Assembly (NCBI GenBank): GCA_949127695.1
Contig: CASBQH010000469.1
Location: forward strand, 1-8,574
DNA: 8,574 nt
From: Synechococcales cyanobacterium PMM_0073
GTDB lineage: Bacteria; Cyanobacteriota; Cyanobacteriia; Elainellales; Elainellaceae
Direction of reading: 5' to 3'
Part shown: positions 1 through 7,207 of the stretch, piece after piece
How positions within the stretch are numbered: position 1 is the first letter of the stretch
How the letters are laid out: every line of letters begins with the position of its first letter
Notes under the pieces: generated by a model
Seen by the model: the letters and a program-made list of their open reading frames with translations, nothing else
The model's database searches: none
What the model was told of the DNA's origin: nothing
Program-made: the position numbers and the translations under genes

Positions 1-2323
1 GCGTGGCGATCGCTTCTTCTGCAGTGGGCGGTTTGCCAATGACGTGTAGACCACAGGGCAACAGGCGCGACTCGATTTCCATCAGCTTGATGTAGACCTT
101 GCCGACCAGCGTATCGCGATCTTCGGCGCTCAGAATCGAAGCATCGTCGCCCTCGGGCAGGGCAATATCCTTGTCTAGATTCACCAGACGGCACTTGTCA
201 ATCATCGCGTTGACGATCGGCACGGCTCGCCCGCTGCCTTTGAGCGTTTGGTAGGAGGCAATCAGCTCGCTCAGCTCTTTCAAACCCTTGTAGAGTCCGG
301 CATTCTCGGCAGGCGGCGTCAGGGAGCTGATGGTTTCAGCGTAGCTGCGGCGCTTGGCGATGGTCGCCTCTGAGGGGTTATTCGCAGCGTAGTAGTAGAG
401 GTTGGGAATATTGCCAATCAGGCTATCCGGGTAGCACTCATCCGACATGCCCATCTGCTTACCGGGCATAAACTCCAGCGAACCATGCGTGCCAAAATGC
501 AGCACCGCATCTGCCTGCCAGACATGCTCCAGATAGGTATAGTAGGCGGCAAAGCCGTGGTGCGGGCTGGCCGAGCGTGAAAACAGCAGCCGCATCGGGT
601 CGCCTTCGTAGCCAAAGGTGGGCTGGACGCCAATAAAAACATTGCCGAAATGCTTGCCGAAGATCAGCAGGTTTTGGCCGTCGCTATTCAGATGGCCGGG
701 AGCTGGCCCCCAGGATTCCTCTAAACGATGGTGGTAAGGCGTCAGCTTTTCGTATTCCGGCACCGACATCCGGTAGGCCACGTTGAGTTCGGGGCTGCTG
801 TACTGCGCCTGCGCGTCGTGGATGACGGCGGCCATCAGCTCTTCGGCAGTTTCGGGTACGTCCTGCAAATCATAGCCGTTCTGCTGCATTGCCTTCAGGA
901 CTTCAAAGATCGAGCCGAACACGTCTAGGTAAGCCGCTGTGCCCACATTGCCTTTGTCAGGCGGGAAGCTGAATACCGTAATCGCCAGCTTTTTGGTCAG
1001 CTTTGGCTTGCGACGCAGGTTCGCCCATTTCATTGCCCGCTGGGCGATTGCTTCGACCCGATCTTGCAGGGCAATCGCTCGACCCGTATTGCCGTCGCGT
1101 CCAGAGAGAATAATCGGCTCAATCGCGCCATCTAGCTCTGGGATGGCAATTTGCAGCGCCACCTGAATTGGGTGCAGCCCCAGATCGCTGTCCTGCCATT
1201 CTTCGGTGGTTTGGAACACCAGCGGCAGCGCCACCATGTAAGGCCGGTTCAGCCGACTCAGCGCATCAATTGCCTTGGGGTGATCCTGACGAGCGGGGCC
1301 GCCCACTAGCGCAAAGCCGGTCAGCGAAATCGCCACGTCCACCATTGAGCTTTTGGTAATCGGGTCGTAGAAGAAGGCGTCCACCGGCTTGGAGAAATCG
1401 AGGCCGCTGGCAAACACCGGCACGACCTTTGCGCCCATGCTCTCTAGCTCTTGCACCATCGCCACATAATGCGCGTCGTCGCCTGTGACCAAATGCGTGC
1501 GTTGCAGCACCAGACCAATGCAGGGAGCCAGCGGATCTTTTACTTCAGGTGGCACATCTTGACGCGAGTTAAACCAGTTGAGGTACTCCTTCAAGTCCTC
1601 AAACATCTGCGGAGCCAGCGGATGCCAGATGCCCAGGTCAGGGTAAGTCACCGGGTCGCGGTAGAGGCTCTTGCTATTGCTAGGAGCCACGTACTTATCG
1701 ATCAGCATCAGCAGAAAGTTTTCCAGGTTGTCGGCAGAGCCGCCCAGCCAATATTGAAAGCTGAGCATAAAGTTGCGGGCATCCTGCGCCTTGTCCATCG
1801 GCAGGTATTTCAGCACTTTGGGCAGGGTTTGCAGCAGCTTCAGCATTCCGTCTTGGAACGAAGCCCCCGACTTTTCTTTGCGCTTCCGCATAAACTGAGC
1901 AATCGCGCTCTTGGACTGCCCCAATTGCGCCATCGAAAAGCTGCCCATCTTGTTGAGGCGCATTACCTGCGGCATCGAAGGGAAAACCACCGCCACATCC
2001 AGGTGATCGCGGTGTGGCTCGACGGCAGTCACTACTTTTTCGGCTAGCTCTTCAATAAAAATCAGCGAGGCAATAAACACATTGGCCTCAGAGACATCCT
2101 GCTGGAGCGCTTCGTAGTTTTCGGGGCTGCGAAGTTCTTCTAGCAGATAGCCGCTGATTTCAATTGCAATATCGGGATTGGTCTGGTTAATCGAACGCAC
2201 CGCTGCCGAGAGCGAACTCTGGTATTGCGGCTCTAGCACGACATAGACCACCTTAATCAGCTTCCGCCCCTGAAGGTTTTCGGGAACGATATGCCGGATC
2301 GTGGGCTTGACGTGGGTGAACAT
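1..2323 (-). CDS. chlH: Magnesium chelatase subunit H (ChlH), N-terminal 774 codons, cut by window edge
   Basis: ChlH binds protoporphyrin IX and, with the AAA+ motor ChlI-ChlD, inserts Mg2+ in the first committed step of chlorophyll synthesis (family knowledge). The reverse strand is open without a stop from the ATG at 2323 to the left edge; frame checks near 20, 470, 730, 1450 and 2050 all agree. The protein starts [18 protein letters not shown], typical of cyanobacterial ChlH, followed by the small N-terminal DUF3479-type region (about residues 1-165) and then the CobN/Mg-chelatase domain. The conserved [11 protein letters not shown] stretch is at residues 612-622 (H613, E617). Other recognisable blocks are [20 protein letters not shown] and FQYWLGG. 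Full-length ChlH is about 1330 residues, so roughly 560 C-terminal residues lie off the left edge. Start chosen because an AAGGAG lies 9 bases upstream and the N-terminus matches the family. The last readable residues are [11 protein letters not shown]. Paralogue BchH/CobN is the only alternative; the N-terminus favours ChlH. Confidence 0.96.
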   Translation of the reverse strand, partial: MFTHVKPTIRHIVPENLQGRKLIKVVYVVLEPQYQSSLSAAVRSINQTNPDIAIEISGYLLEELRSPENYEALQQDVSEANVFIASLIFIEELAEKVVTAVEPHRDHLDVAVVFPSMPQVMRLNKMGSFSMAQLGQSKSAIAQFMRKRKEKSGASFQDGMLKLLQTLPKVLKYLPMDKAQDARNFMLSFQYWLGGSADNLENFLLMLIDKYVAPSNSKSLYRDPVTYPDLGIWHPLAPQMFEDLKEYLNWFNSRQDVPPEVKDPLAPCIGLVLQRTHLVTGDDAHYVAMVQELESMGAKVVPVFASGLDFSKPVDAFFYDPITKSSMVDVAISLTGFALVGGPARQDHPKAIDALSRLNRPYMVALPLVFQTTEEWQDSDLGLHPIQVALQIAIPELDGAIEPIILSGRDGNTGRAIALQDRVEAIAQRAMKWANLRRKPKLTKKLAITVFSFPPDKGNVGTAAYLDVFGSIFEVLKAMQQNGYDLQDVPETAEELMAAVIHDAQAQYSSPELNVAYRMSVPEYEKLTPYHHRLEESWGPAPGHLNSDGQNLLIFGKHFGNVFIGVQPTFGYEGDPMRLLFSRSASPHHGFAAYYTYLEHVWQADAVLHFGTHGSLEFMPGKQMGMSDECYPDSLIGNIPNLYYYAANNPSEATIAKRRSYAETISSLTPPAENAGLYKGLKELSELIASYQTLKGSGRAVPIVNAMIDKCRLVNLDKDIALPEGDDASILSAEDRDTLVGKVYIKLMEIESRLLPCGLHVIGKPPTAEEAIAT
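6..13. repeat. HIP1 octamer GCGATCGC
   Basis: A perfect copy of the highly iterated palindrome that is over-represented in many cyanobacterial genomes. It lies inside chlH. Seven-of-eight copies (CCGATCGC) occur in the c-di-GMP gene, for example at 4184-4191. This supports the cyanobacterial assignment and has no gene-level meaning here. Confidence 0.6.
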
Positions 2324-2332
2324 GCGGTTAGG

Positions 2333-2338
2333 CTCCTT
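2333..2338 (-). promoter_or_regulatory. Ribosome binding site of chlH
   Basis: On the minus strand AAGGAG lies 9 bases before the ATG at 2323. It is the clearest Shine-Dalgarno in the window and fixes the chlH start. Confidence 0.8.
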
Positions 2339-2389
2339 GTCTCAAAGATTCGGTCAAATGGGTCGGCAGTAGACGATTTGCGAACTCTC

Positions 2390-2466
2390 GAAGCGCTCTA
2401 GTTCAGAGCGGCAAGCGCTTCAAACAGCGCTGAGCAGACTCAGCAGAGATTGCTGCCACAGCGCTG
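2390..2466 (-). repeat. Cluster of inverted repeats and four AGCGCT palindromes in the chlH leader
   Basis: AGCGCT occurs at 2392-2397, 2414-2419, 2426-2431 and 2460-2465. Arms GAAGCGCT (2390-2397) and AGCGCTTC (2414-2421) form an 8-bp stem. Arms CGCTCT (2394-2399) and AGAGCG (2405-2410) form a 6-bp stem with a 5-base loop that excludes the first. GCTGAG (2429-2434) and CTCAGC (2439-2444) form a third, with loop CAGA. ACAGCGCTGA is also a direct repeat at 2424-2433 and 2458-2467. These lie 67-145 bases upstream of the chlH start, so they could be leader-RNA structure or operator sites. Function is inference. Confidence 0.45.
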
Positions 2467-2500
2467 AATTGCAAAACGTTACATATGTGTTTGTACCAGA

Positions 2501-2523
2501 AAACCTATACCAGATCTAGGTTT
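2501..2523 (-). terminator. Weak candidate terminator after the SH3b gene
   Basis: AAACCTA (2501-2507) and TAGGTTT (2517-2523) form a 7-bp stem with a 9-base loop, about 78 bases past the SH3b stop. On the minus strand the second arm runs into TTTTC, a very short U-tract. The stem is AT-rich, so its strength is doubtful. Confidence 0.25.
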
Positions 2524-2600
2524 GACCCCACAACTGACACAAATTGATAAAAAATTGGCAACATTTCGTTACAGTTCGCAATCTTTCTGTGAGCAGCCAC

Positions 2601-3362
2601 TCAGCGCAGATAGTCCACAGAGACCCAGCCGCCGCCTTCAATTTCAGCCCAGTTGCCCTCGGTCTGTCCGGTCAGCCGCACCGTGGTGCCATCGGCCAGT
2701 CCGCCAATCACCTCGCCGCCCGGAGTTTGCCGCAGGTTGACGCCACCGCCGTCCGGGGTGGCAATTTGAGATCCGCCCGCCGTAGATTGAGCAGTGCTAG
2801 GGGCGGCTTCACCCGCAGCGGCAATCGGGTTGGCCTGGTAGGTCGTGAGCAGATATTGCGAGACCCATTTGCCGCCTGTGACTTCAACCCATTCACCGTC
2901 GGTTTTCCCCGTCATAGTCAGCGGCGAACCGTTGGCTGCGCTGCCGACAACCTCGCCGCCGGGACTGCTGCGGACGTTGATTGCGCCTGCGGTGGTGTTG
3001 ACCCAAACCTGAGTTCCTGGTGCCACGCCACTGACCGCTGGCGTCAAGGCTCGCACCGGATTGGCCTGCTCTACGGCCACTTCAACCTTGACCTGGGTGA
3101 CTTGCCCCGTCTCGCCCACCTGACAGAACCCAGAACTGCCGTTTTTGGCCTGCCAGTTCACCTCTTGAGCGCCTGATCCCGATCCGGCCAGACTAGCTGT
3201 GATATCAGAGCGAGGTACGCCGTCTAGCTTCAGCACCGCCGCGTTGATGCAGGCCAGCAGCGGATCAGCATTGGCTTGCGCCACGGGGTTTAGCACAGCT
3301 GCTGGAGTGAGAACAGCCACGGTCGGAACGAGCCAAATTGCCAGAGTGAGAACGCGATTCAT
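2601..3362 (-). CDS. Secreted protein with two SH3b domains
   Basis: 253 residues. The N-terminus (MNRVLTLAIWLVPTVAVLTP) is hydrophobic and leads to a probable signal peptidase I site after ANA at residues 30-32, so the product should be periplasmic or wall-associated. Residues about 33-95 form a small domain with two cysteines (C38, C80), which could form a disulfide after export. Two bacterial SH3 (SH3b) domains follow, at about 117-171 and 198-252. Both carry the NVR/NLR-x-x-PGGEV(V/I)G core and a closing GxWVSxxYL. SH3b domains often bind peptidoglycan or accompany wall enzymes (family knowledge); no catalytic domain is present here, so a binding or adaptor role is inferred. The two copies are joined by an Ala/Ser/Gly-rich linker. 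No good Shine-Dalgarno precedes the ATG. It is on the same strand as chlH but 277 bp away, so co-transcription is not evident. Confidence 0.88.
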   Translation of the reverse strand: MNRVLTLAIWLVPTVAVLTPAAVLNPVAQANADPLLACINAAVLKLDGVPRSDITASLAGSGSGAQEVNWQAKNGSSGFCQVGETGQVTQVKVEVAVEQANPVRALTPAVSGVAPGTQVWVNTTAGAINVRSSPGGEVVGSAANGSPLTMTGKTDGEWVEVTGGKWVSQYLLTTYQANPIAAAGEAAPSTAQSTAGGSQIATPDGGGVNLRQTPGGEVIGGLADGTTVRLTGQTEGNWAEIEGGGWVSVDYLR

Positions 3363-3392
3363 AGTACTTAGATAGAGATTGTAAAGCAGCTA

Positions 3393-3420
3393 GAGTTTGC
3401 CAAAACTCAATTGCCCTCCT
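3393..3420 (-). promoter_or_regulatory. SD-like AGGAGG and hairpin in the SH3b leader
   Basis: On the minus strand a perfect AGGAGG (3420-3415) stands 52 bases before the SH3b ATG, too far to serve it. Four bases later a TTG opens a six-codon frame closed by TAG (3410-3390). The frame overlaps a perfect 6-bp stem (GAGTTT 3393-3398, AAACTC 3403-3408, loop GCCA). It could be a leader peptide with a hairpin, or chance. Confidence 0.25.
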
Positions 3421-3504
3421 GTATAACGCAGGTTTTGAGAACTGGAGCAGGAATTCCCGCTCATCACATAAAATTGAGCGAAAAATTTATTTTTTATTTT
3501 TTCT

Positions 3505-3518
3505 GTATCTTCAAATAC
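3505..3518. promoter_or_regulatory. Candidate NtcA binding site, GTA-N8-TAC
   Basis: GTA at 3505-3507, eight bases, TAC at 3516-3518: an exact match to the consensus of the cyanobacterial global nitrogen regulator NtcA. It sits in the divergent gap, 96 bp before the small membrane protein start and 143 bp before the SH3b start. No TAN3T -10 box is found at the usual 22-24 base spacing on either strand, which lowers confidence; such a short motif arises by chance about once per 4 kb. Confidence 0.25.
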
Positions 3519-3600
3519 TTTTAAACGTTTCTTCATCAGATTTGCGTTTGAATTTGATCTAGGCTGGCCATGCTAAGAGGGCATGTTCCGCTAATTAAAC

Positions 3601-3849
3601 TGAACCCCAAATTATGATGCAAAGCTTTTCTCATGCCTCTCAGCCCGCAGCATCTGTAGAACCTGTAGCTCCAGCCTCGTCCAGCCTGCAAACTGCGCTC
3701 GGCTGCCTGCTGTTGTTTCTGCCCGTAGTGATTTGTCTGAGCGTCAGCACTCACCGCCGCCATCGCAGAGCCAAGCTGCGTCGTCAGGTGCAGATGCTGG
3801 AAAAACTCTGGCTGCTCAACGCTCCCAAACTATTGCCCTGAACCCCAAA
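3601..3849. repeat. 11-bp direct repeat TGAACCCCAAA bracketing the small gene
   Basis: TGAACCCCAAA occurs at 3601-3611, three bases before the ATG at 3614, and at 3839-3849, overlapping the TGA stop of the same gene. The span given covers both copies; the gene lies between them. Confidence 0.4.
3614..3841 (+). CDS. Small single-pass membrane protein, function unknown
   Basis: 75 residues. A polar Ser/Ala/Pro-rich N-terminus (1-23) precedes one hydrophobic segment, about residues 25-45 (LQTALGCLLLFLPVVICLSV), followed by a strongly basic stretch (HRRHRRAKLRRQ) and an amphipathic C-terminal helix with QMLEKLWLLN. The basic residues after the membrane segment predict a cytoplasmic C-terminus (positive-inside rule). 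This layout resembles small conserved cyanobacterial membrane proteins as I recall them, but I cannot name a family. The start could be either of two adjacent ATGs (3614 or 3617); there is no Shine-Dalgarno. It lies 107 bp before the c-di-GMP protein gene and points the same way, so co-transcription is possible. An open frame on the opposite strand (3536-3763) has less protein-like composition. Confidence 0.65.
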   Translation: MMQSFSHASQPAASVEPVAPASSSLQTALGCLLLFLPVVICLSVSTHRRHRRAKLRRQVQMLEKLWLLNAPKLLP

Positions 3850-3889
3850 GCGCTTTACCTCAGCAGATTTTGGGAATCCTGAACCTGTC

Positions 3890-3926
3890 GTGACGGTTTG
3901 GCATAAGCTCGGCTTATATCAAGCCG
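3890..3926 (+). promoter_or_regulatory. Candidate promoter and overlapping hairpins before the GGDEF-EAL gene
   Basis: GTGACG (3890-3895), 18 bases, TTATAT (3914-3919) is a weak sigma70-type pair. Two perfect 6-bp inverted repeats overlap the -10: ATAAGC/GCTTAT (3903-3908, 3912-3917, loop TCG) and CGGCTT/AAGCCG (3910-3915, 3921-3926, loop ATATC). They share bases, so only one can form at a time. They could be an operator, or leader structure if transcription starts upstream. Confidence 0.3.
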
Positions 3927-3948
3927 GATTGCCTATTGGGGTCGGGAA

Positions 3949-6900
3949 ATGAGCAGATTGGCTGGGCTAAATAGACCGCTGCGCTGGATTGAGCGAGAGC
4001 TGCCCATTGCCGACAAAATTGGCATTCCGCTCGCGGCAATTGCGATTTTGACAGCCAGCGCTCTCAGTCTTAACAGCGTGGCAATTATTCGCAAGCAAAT
4101 TGATCAATGCTATAAAGCGCAGGCGCTCCAGGTCGCCAATTTGGTGCAGTCCAGCTTCAAAGCGAGTCAGCATCTAGATTTAGCCGATCGCTCCGCCACT
4201 AGCCGATTTCTGCAAGAGCTGAAGCGGCACGATGCTTCCATTGCCGAAATTCATATTTATCGGATAATTAATCAGCAGCCGCAGCTCTGGGCAGGTTCTG
4301 ACGCTAAGCTGCCTGCAAACTATGCAGTAGGATCTGCTGATATTGCGCCGCTGCTGACGGGTAAAGCTAGCCAGGTGATTGACGAGCCAGCGGCACAGCT
4401 AGAGACCATTGTGCCGCTGGTGATGGAGGGCAAAACGGTCGCCAGTCTGTCAATCTATAGCTCATTGCAGGAGCGCAATCAGACCATCAATGCTGCAACA
4501 CTCTCAACTCTAATGACCTCAGCGCTCGGCATTTCAGCCCAGAGCGCAGCGCTGATGCTGGTGCTCTATCTAGGCATACTGCGACGGCTGAAGCAGCTCA
4601 GCCAAGCTGCTTTGCAGGTGGCAGCAGGTAATATCAGCGTCCGCATCCCCGAACCTCCGAACCTGGCCGAATCTGGCGCTAGCCGCGACGAAATTCTCAA
4701 CGTCACGCGCGAATTTAACCGAATGCTGATCGCCTTAGAGCACCGTTCTCAGCAGCAGGAAGCCTTAGCCAAACTGGCTCAGCAGGCGTTGGCCGAGATT
4801 GATTTGAGTGAACTGCTTGACAAGGTATCTGATCTGGTGGCGCGGACGCTCAAAGTCGATCGCGTCGAGATCTTGGAGCTGCTGAGCGATTTAAATGGGC
4901 TGAGGCTGCGAGCTGGAGCAGGCTGGAGAGCTGCCGCCCAGCAGGTGACGCCCGTGACGCCCAACTCGCCCTCTGACTATATGCTGCGAACCAGTCAGCC
5001 TGTGGTGATTGACAACCTCCGCACCGAGCGCCGCTTTGCCCAGCTTGATTTGTTGCAACGGCAGGGCGTGGTCAGCAGCATGAGCGTCTTGATTGCCAAT
5101 TTTGATCGTCCGTTTGGCATCCTCAGCCTGCATAGCCAGACGCAGCGGAGTTTTTCGGGTGACGATCTAATCTTTTTAAAAGCAGTCGCCAGCCTCACCT
5201 CGACGGCCATTGACCGACATCGCCTCGAAACCGTGATGACGCAGGCCAAAGCCGCGATTGTGCGCGCCGAAACCGCCGAGATTGCCAAGCAGGCGCTCGA
5301 AACTGAAATTGTGGAGCGCCAGCGGATAGAAGCGGCGCTACGAGAAAGCGAAGAGCGCTATGCCTTGGCCGCCAGCGGTGCGAACGGCGGACTCTGGGAC
5401 TGGAACCTTCGCAGCAACGAGGTGTATTTTTCGAGTCGCTGGAAAAATATGCTGGGCTACAGCGAAGCCGAAATTGGCAATAGCCCGCAGGAATGGTTTG
5501 ACCGAATTCACCCGGACGACTACGAGCGAGTGCAGCTGGAAATCCGGCATCACCGCGAAGGGCTGACGGCACATTTTGAAAGCGAGTTTCGCCTGCGCCA
5601 AAAAAACGGCAGCTACGGCTGGATGCTGAGCCGAGGGCTAGCAGTCTGTGATGCCGCTGGCCAGTTCTACCGGATTGCTGGCTCCCAAACTGATGTGACG
5701 GCTCGCAAGCAGGCTGAAGATCAGCTGCTGCATATTGCCCTGCATGACGAGCTGACTGGCTTGGCGAATCGGGCGCTGTTTACCAACCGACTCGACCGGG
5801 CAATCGCCCGCACCAATCGGCAGCAGGCTGCGTTTGCGGTGTTGTTTTTGGATCTTGACCGCTTCAAAGTGATCAACGACAGCTTGGGGCATCTGGTGGG
5901 CGATCAGCTATTAGTGGCGACTGCGGAGCGGCTCAGGCGCTGCCTACGCTCTAGCGATACCTGTGCGCGGCTGGGCGGCGATGAGTTTGCGATTTTGCTG
6001 GAAGATATCCAGGAGTCAGACGATGCAATGACGCTGGTAGAGCGAATCAGCGCAGAGCTACGGGAGCCTTTTCGGCTGGCTGGGCAAGAAGTATTTGTCA
6101 ACGCCAGCATTGGCCTGGTGCTAGATACCGAGCGCTATACCGACAAAGCAGCACTGCTGCGCGATGCCGACACGGCGATGTATTGCTCTAAGGCCGCCGG
6201 ACGCGGGTGCTACACGGTGTTTACGCCCAACATGCATGAGCAGGCGATGACGCTGCTGCACTTAGAAGCTGACCTGCGGCGAGCGCTTGAGCGGCAGGAG
6301 CTACAGCTGTTTTACCAGCCGATTCTGGCGCTGAATAACCAGCGGCTGACCGGATTTGAGGCGCTGTTGCGCTGGCAGCACCCAACGCGCGGCCTCTTGC
6401 TGCCCGCTGAATTTATCCCCGTGGCCGAAGAAACCGGGCTGATTATTTCAATAGGCTGGTGGGTGCTGCGTGAAGCCTGCGCTCAGATGCAGCAGTGGCA
6501 GGCCGAGTTTAAGCTAGAGAGCCATTTGACCATGAGCGTGAATCTGTCGGGCAAGCAGTTTTCCCAGCCAGATCTGGTAGCGCAAATCGCCCAGATTTTG
6601 CAGGAGACTGGCCTAGAACCGCAGCGGCTGAAGCTAGAAATTACTGAAAGCGTGATTATGACCAATGCGGATGCCGCCGTCCAGATGATGCAGCAGCTCA
6701 AGGCAATTGGCGTGCAGCTGGCAATGGATGACTTTGGCACGGGCTATTCGTCACTCAGCTATCTGCATCGCTTTCCAATTGATACGCTAAAAATCGACCG
6801 CTCGTTTATTGACAGCGCCGATAGCGACCTGGAAAAGCTGGAAATTACCCGCACCGTGATCGCGCTGGCCTGGAATTTGGGCATGAACGTGGCGGCAGAA

Positions 6901-7056
6901 GGTATTGAGACCGATCGCCAAATGGCTCAGCTCAAGCTGTTCAAATGTGGGCTAGGTCAGGGATTTCTGTTTTCTCATCCGCTGGATCGGCAGGCGACCG
7001 CTGAGTGGTTGAATCAAGGGCTAGCCGCTGGGTTAACCTTCAGCAGCCCGCTTTAG
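3949..7056 (+). CDS. Membrane HAMP-GAF-PAS-GGDEF-EAL protein (c-di-GMP synthesis/degradation)
   Basis: 1035 residues. Layout: membrane segment about 24-46; periplasmic sensor region about 48-183, Cache-like in size but not firmly assigned; second membrane segment about 187-211; HAMP about 211-265; GAF about 278-426; coiled-coil linker 430-465; PAS with PAC-like end 466-588; GGDEF about 594-758; EAL about 773-1025. The GGDEF site is intact (GGDEF 676-680; metal/substrate residues D635, N643), and an inhibitory I-site R667-S-S-D670 stands at the usual five-residue spacing. The EAL domain keeps E804 of EAL, N865, E897, E900, D927-D928, K948, E984 and Q1004, all the metal and catalytic positions I can map. 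The protein could therefore make c-di-GMP from GTP and hydrolyse it to pGpG; which dominates cannot be read. The GAF lacks an obvious bilin-binding Cys-His, so it is probably not a phytochrome-type photosensor. The ATG at 3949 is the only ATG/GTG/TTG after the in-frame stop at 3904. Confidence 0.95.
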   Translation: MSRLAGLNRPLRWIERELPIADKIGIPLAAIAILTASALSLNSVAIIRKQIDQCYKAQALQVANLVQSSFKASQHLDLADRSATSRFLQELKRHDASIAEIHIYRIINQQPQLWAGSDAKLPANYAVGSADIAPLLTGKASQVIDEPAAQLETIVPLVMEGKTVASLSIYSSLQERNQTINAATLSTLMTSALGISAQSAALMLVLYLGILRRLKQLSQAALQVAAGNISVRIPEPPNLAESGASRDEILNVTREFNRMLIALEHRSQQQEALAKLAQQALAEIDLSELLDKVSDLVARTLKVDRVEILELLSDLNGLRLRAGAGWRAAAQQVTPVTPNSPSDYMLRTSQPVVIDNLRTERRFAQLDLLQRQGVVSSMSVLIANFDRPFGILSLHSQTQRSFSGDDLIFLKAVASLTSTAIDRHRLETVMTQAKAAIVRAETAEIAKQALETEIVERQRIEAALRESEERYALAASGANGGLWDWNLRSNEVYFSSRWKNMLGYSEAEIGNSPQEWFDRIHPDDYERVQLEIRHHREGLTAHFESEFRLRQKNGSYGWMLSRGLAVCDAAGQFYRIAGSQTDVTARKQAEDQLLHIALHDELTGLANRALFTNRLDRAIARTNRQQAAFAVLFLDLDRFKVINDSLGHLVGDQLLVATAERLRRCLRSSDTCARLGGDEFAILLEDIQESDDAMTLVERISAELREPFRLAGQEVFVNASIGLVLDTERYTDKAALLRDADTAMYCSKAAGRGCYTVFTPNMHEQAMTLLHLEADLRRALERQELQLFYQPILALNNQRLTGFEALLRWQHPTRGLLLPAEFIPVAEETGLIISIGWWVLREACAQMQQWQAEFKLESHLTMSVNLSGKQFSQPDLVAQIAQILQETGLEPQRLKLEITESVIMTNADAAVQMMQQLKAIGVQLAMDDFGTGYSSLSYLHRFPIDTLKIDRSFIDSADSDLEKLEITRTVIALAWNLGMNVAAEGIETDRQMAQLKLFKCGLGQGFLFSHPLDRQATAEWLNQGLAAGLTFSSPL

Positions 7057-7094
7057 CCAGCGCCCTCTCACTAGCGCCCCGGCATCCGTCAGTG

Positions 7095-7125
7095 ACCCAA
7101 AAGTACCCGCTTGGGTACTGTGGGT
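7095..7125 (+). terminator. Stem-loop after the GGDEF-EAL gene, probable terminator
   Basis: Inner arms AGTACCC (7102-7108) and GGGTACT (7113-7119), loop GCTT, are perfectly paired. Outer arms ACCCA (7095-7099) and TGGGT (7121-7125) extend the stem across a small internal loop, giving 12 pairs. It stands 38 bases after the stop. No U-tract follows, so it is not a canonical intrinsic terminator; an operator is the alternative. Confidence 0.5.
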
Positions 7126-7177
7126 TGCTGGAGTCAGTTAGACAAACTTGTAGTGTGTTGTCCATAAGCCGTTACAA

Positions 7178-7203
7178 ATAGGCCACTCCAGATAGGCCAC
7201 TCC
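7178..7203 (+). repeat. Tandem 12-mer ATAGGCCACTCC
   Basis: Two exact copies, 7178-7189 and 7192-7203, with a 14-base period. The second copy ends five bases before TATAAG (7208-7213), so the pair occupies the -35 region of a possible promoter for the Trypco1 gene. Confidence 0.5.
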
Positions 7204-7207
7204 GGCA

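Larger units (their letters stand above)
2324..2600. other. Intergenic region: chlH leader and 3' flank of the SH3b gene
   Basis: No open frame with coding character and no RNA gene is seen. Read on the minus strand it runs from the SH3b stop to the chlH RBS. No consensus promoter is evident; the best minus-strand pair is TTGTGG, 18 bases, TATAGG, which is weak. The part nearest chlH (2390-2466) is dense in short inverted repeats, described separately. Confidence 0.5.
3363..3613. other. Divergent AT-rich intergenic region
   Basis: This separates the minus-strand SH3b gene from the plus-strand small membrane protein, so it should hold both promoters. The part at 3481-3530 is strongly AT-rich. 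For the SH3b gene TACAAT (minus strand, 3383-3378) and TTATAC (3426-3421) are possible -10 elements, neither with a good -35. A GTA-N8-TAC sequence and a hairpin are described separately. No gene is seen. Confidence 0.4.

Noticed and set aside
1451..2047. 198-residue open frame on the plus strand
   Set aside because: It lies entirely opposite chlH, is His/Gln/Arg-rich in the way of a complementary-strand shadow, has no recognisable domain, and chlH in this stretch is a near-certain gene.
2544..3176. 210-residue open frame on the plus strand
   Set aside because: It is antisense to the SH3b gene, which has a signal peptide and two clear domains. The composition is Arg/Ala/Ser shadow-like.
3536..3763. 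75-residue minus-strand frame overlapping the small membrane protein
   Set aside because: It has no membrane or domain pattern and overlaps both the small gene and its upstream region, whereas the plus-strand frame has a clean hydrophobic segment and positive-inside flank.
5195..5572. Minus-strand frames inside the c-di-GMP gene
   Set aside because: All fall opposite the intact GAF-PAS-GGDEF coding sequence and have no domain-like content.
7102..7119. Cyanobacterial LexA box
   Set aside because: AGTAC and GTACT are separated by eight bases, whereas the known box has about four between the half-sites; a terminator stem explains the inverted repeat better.
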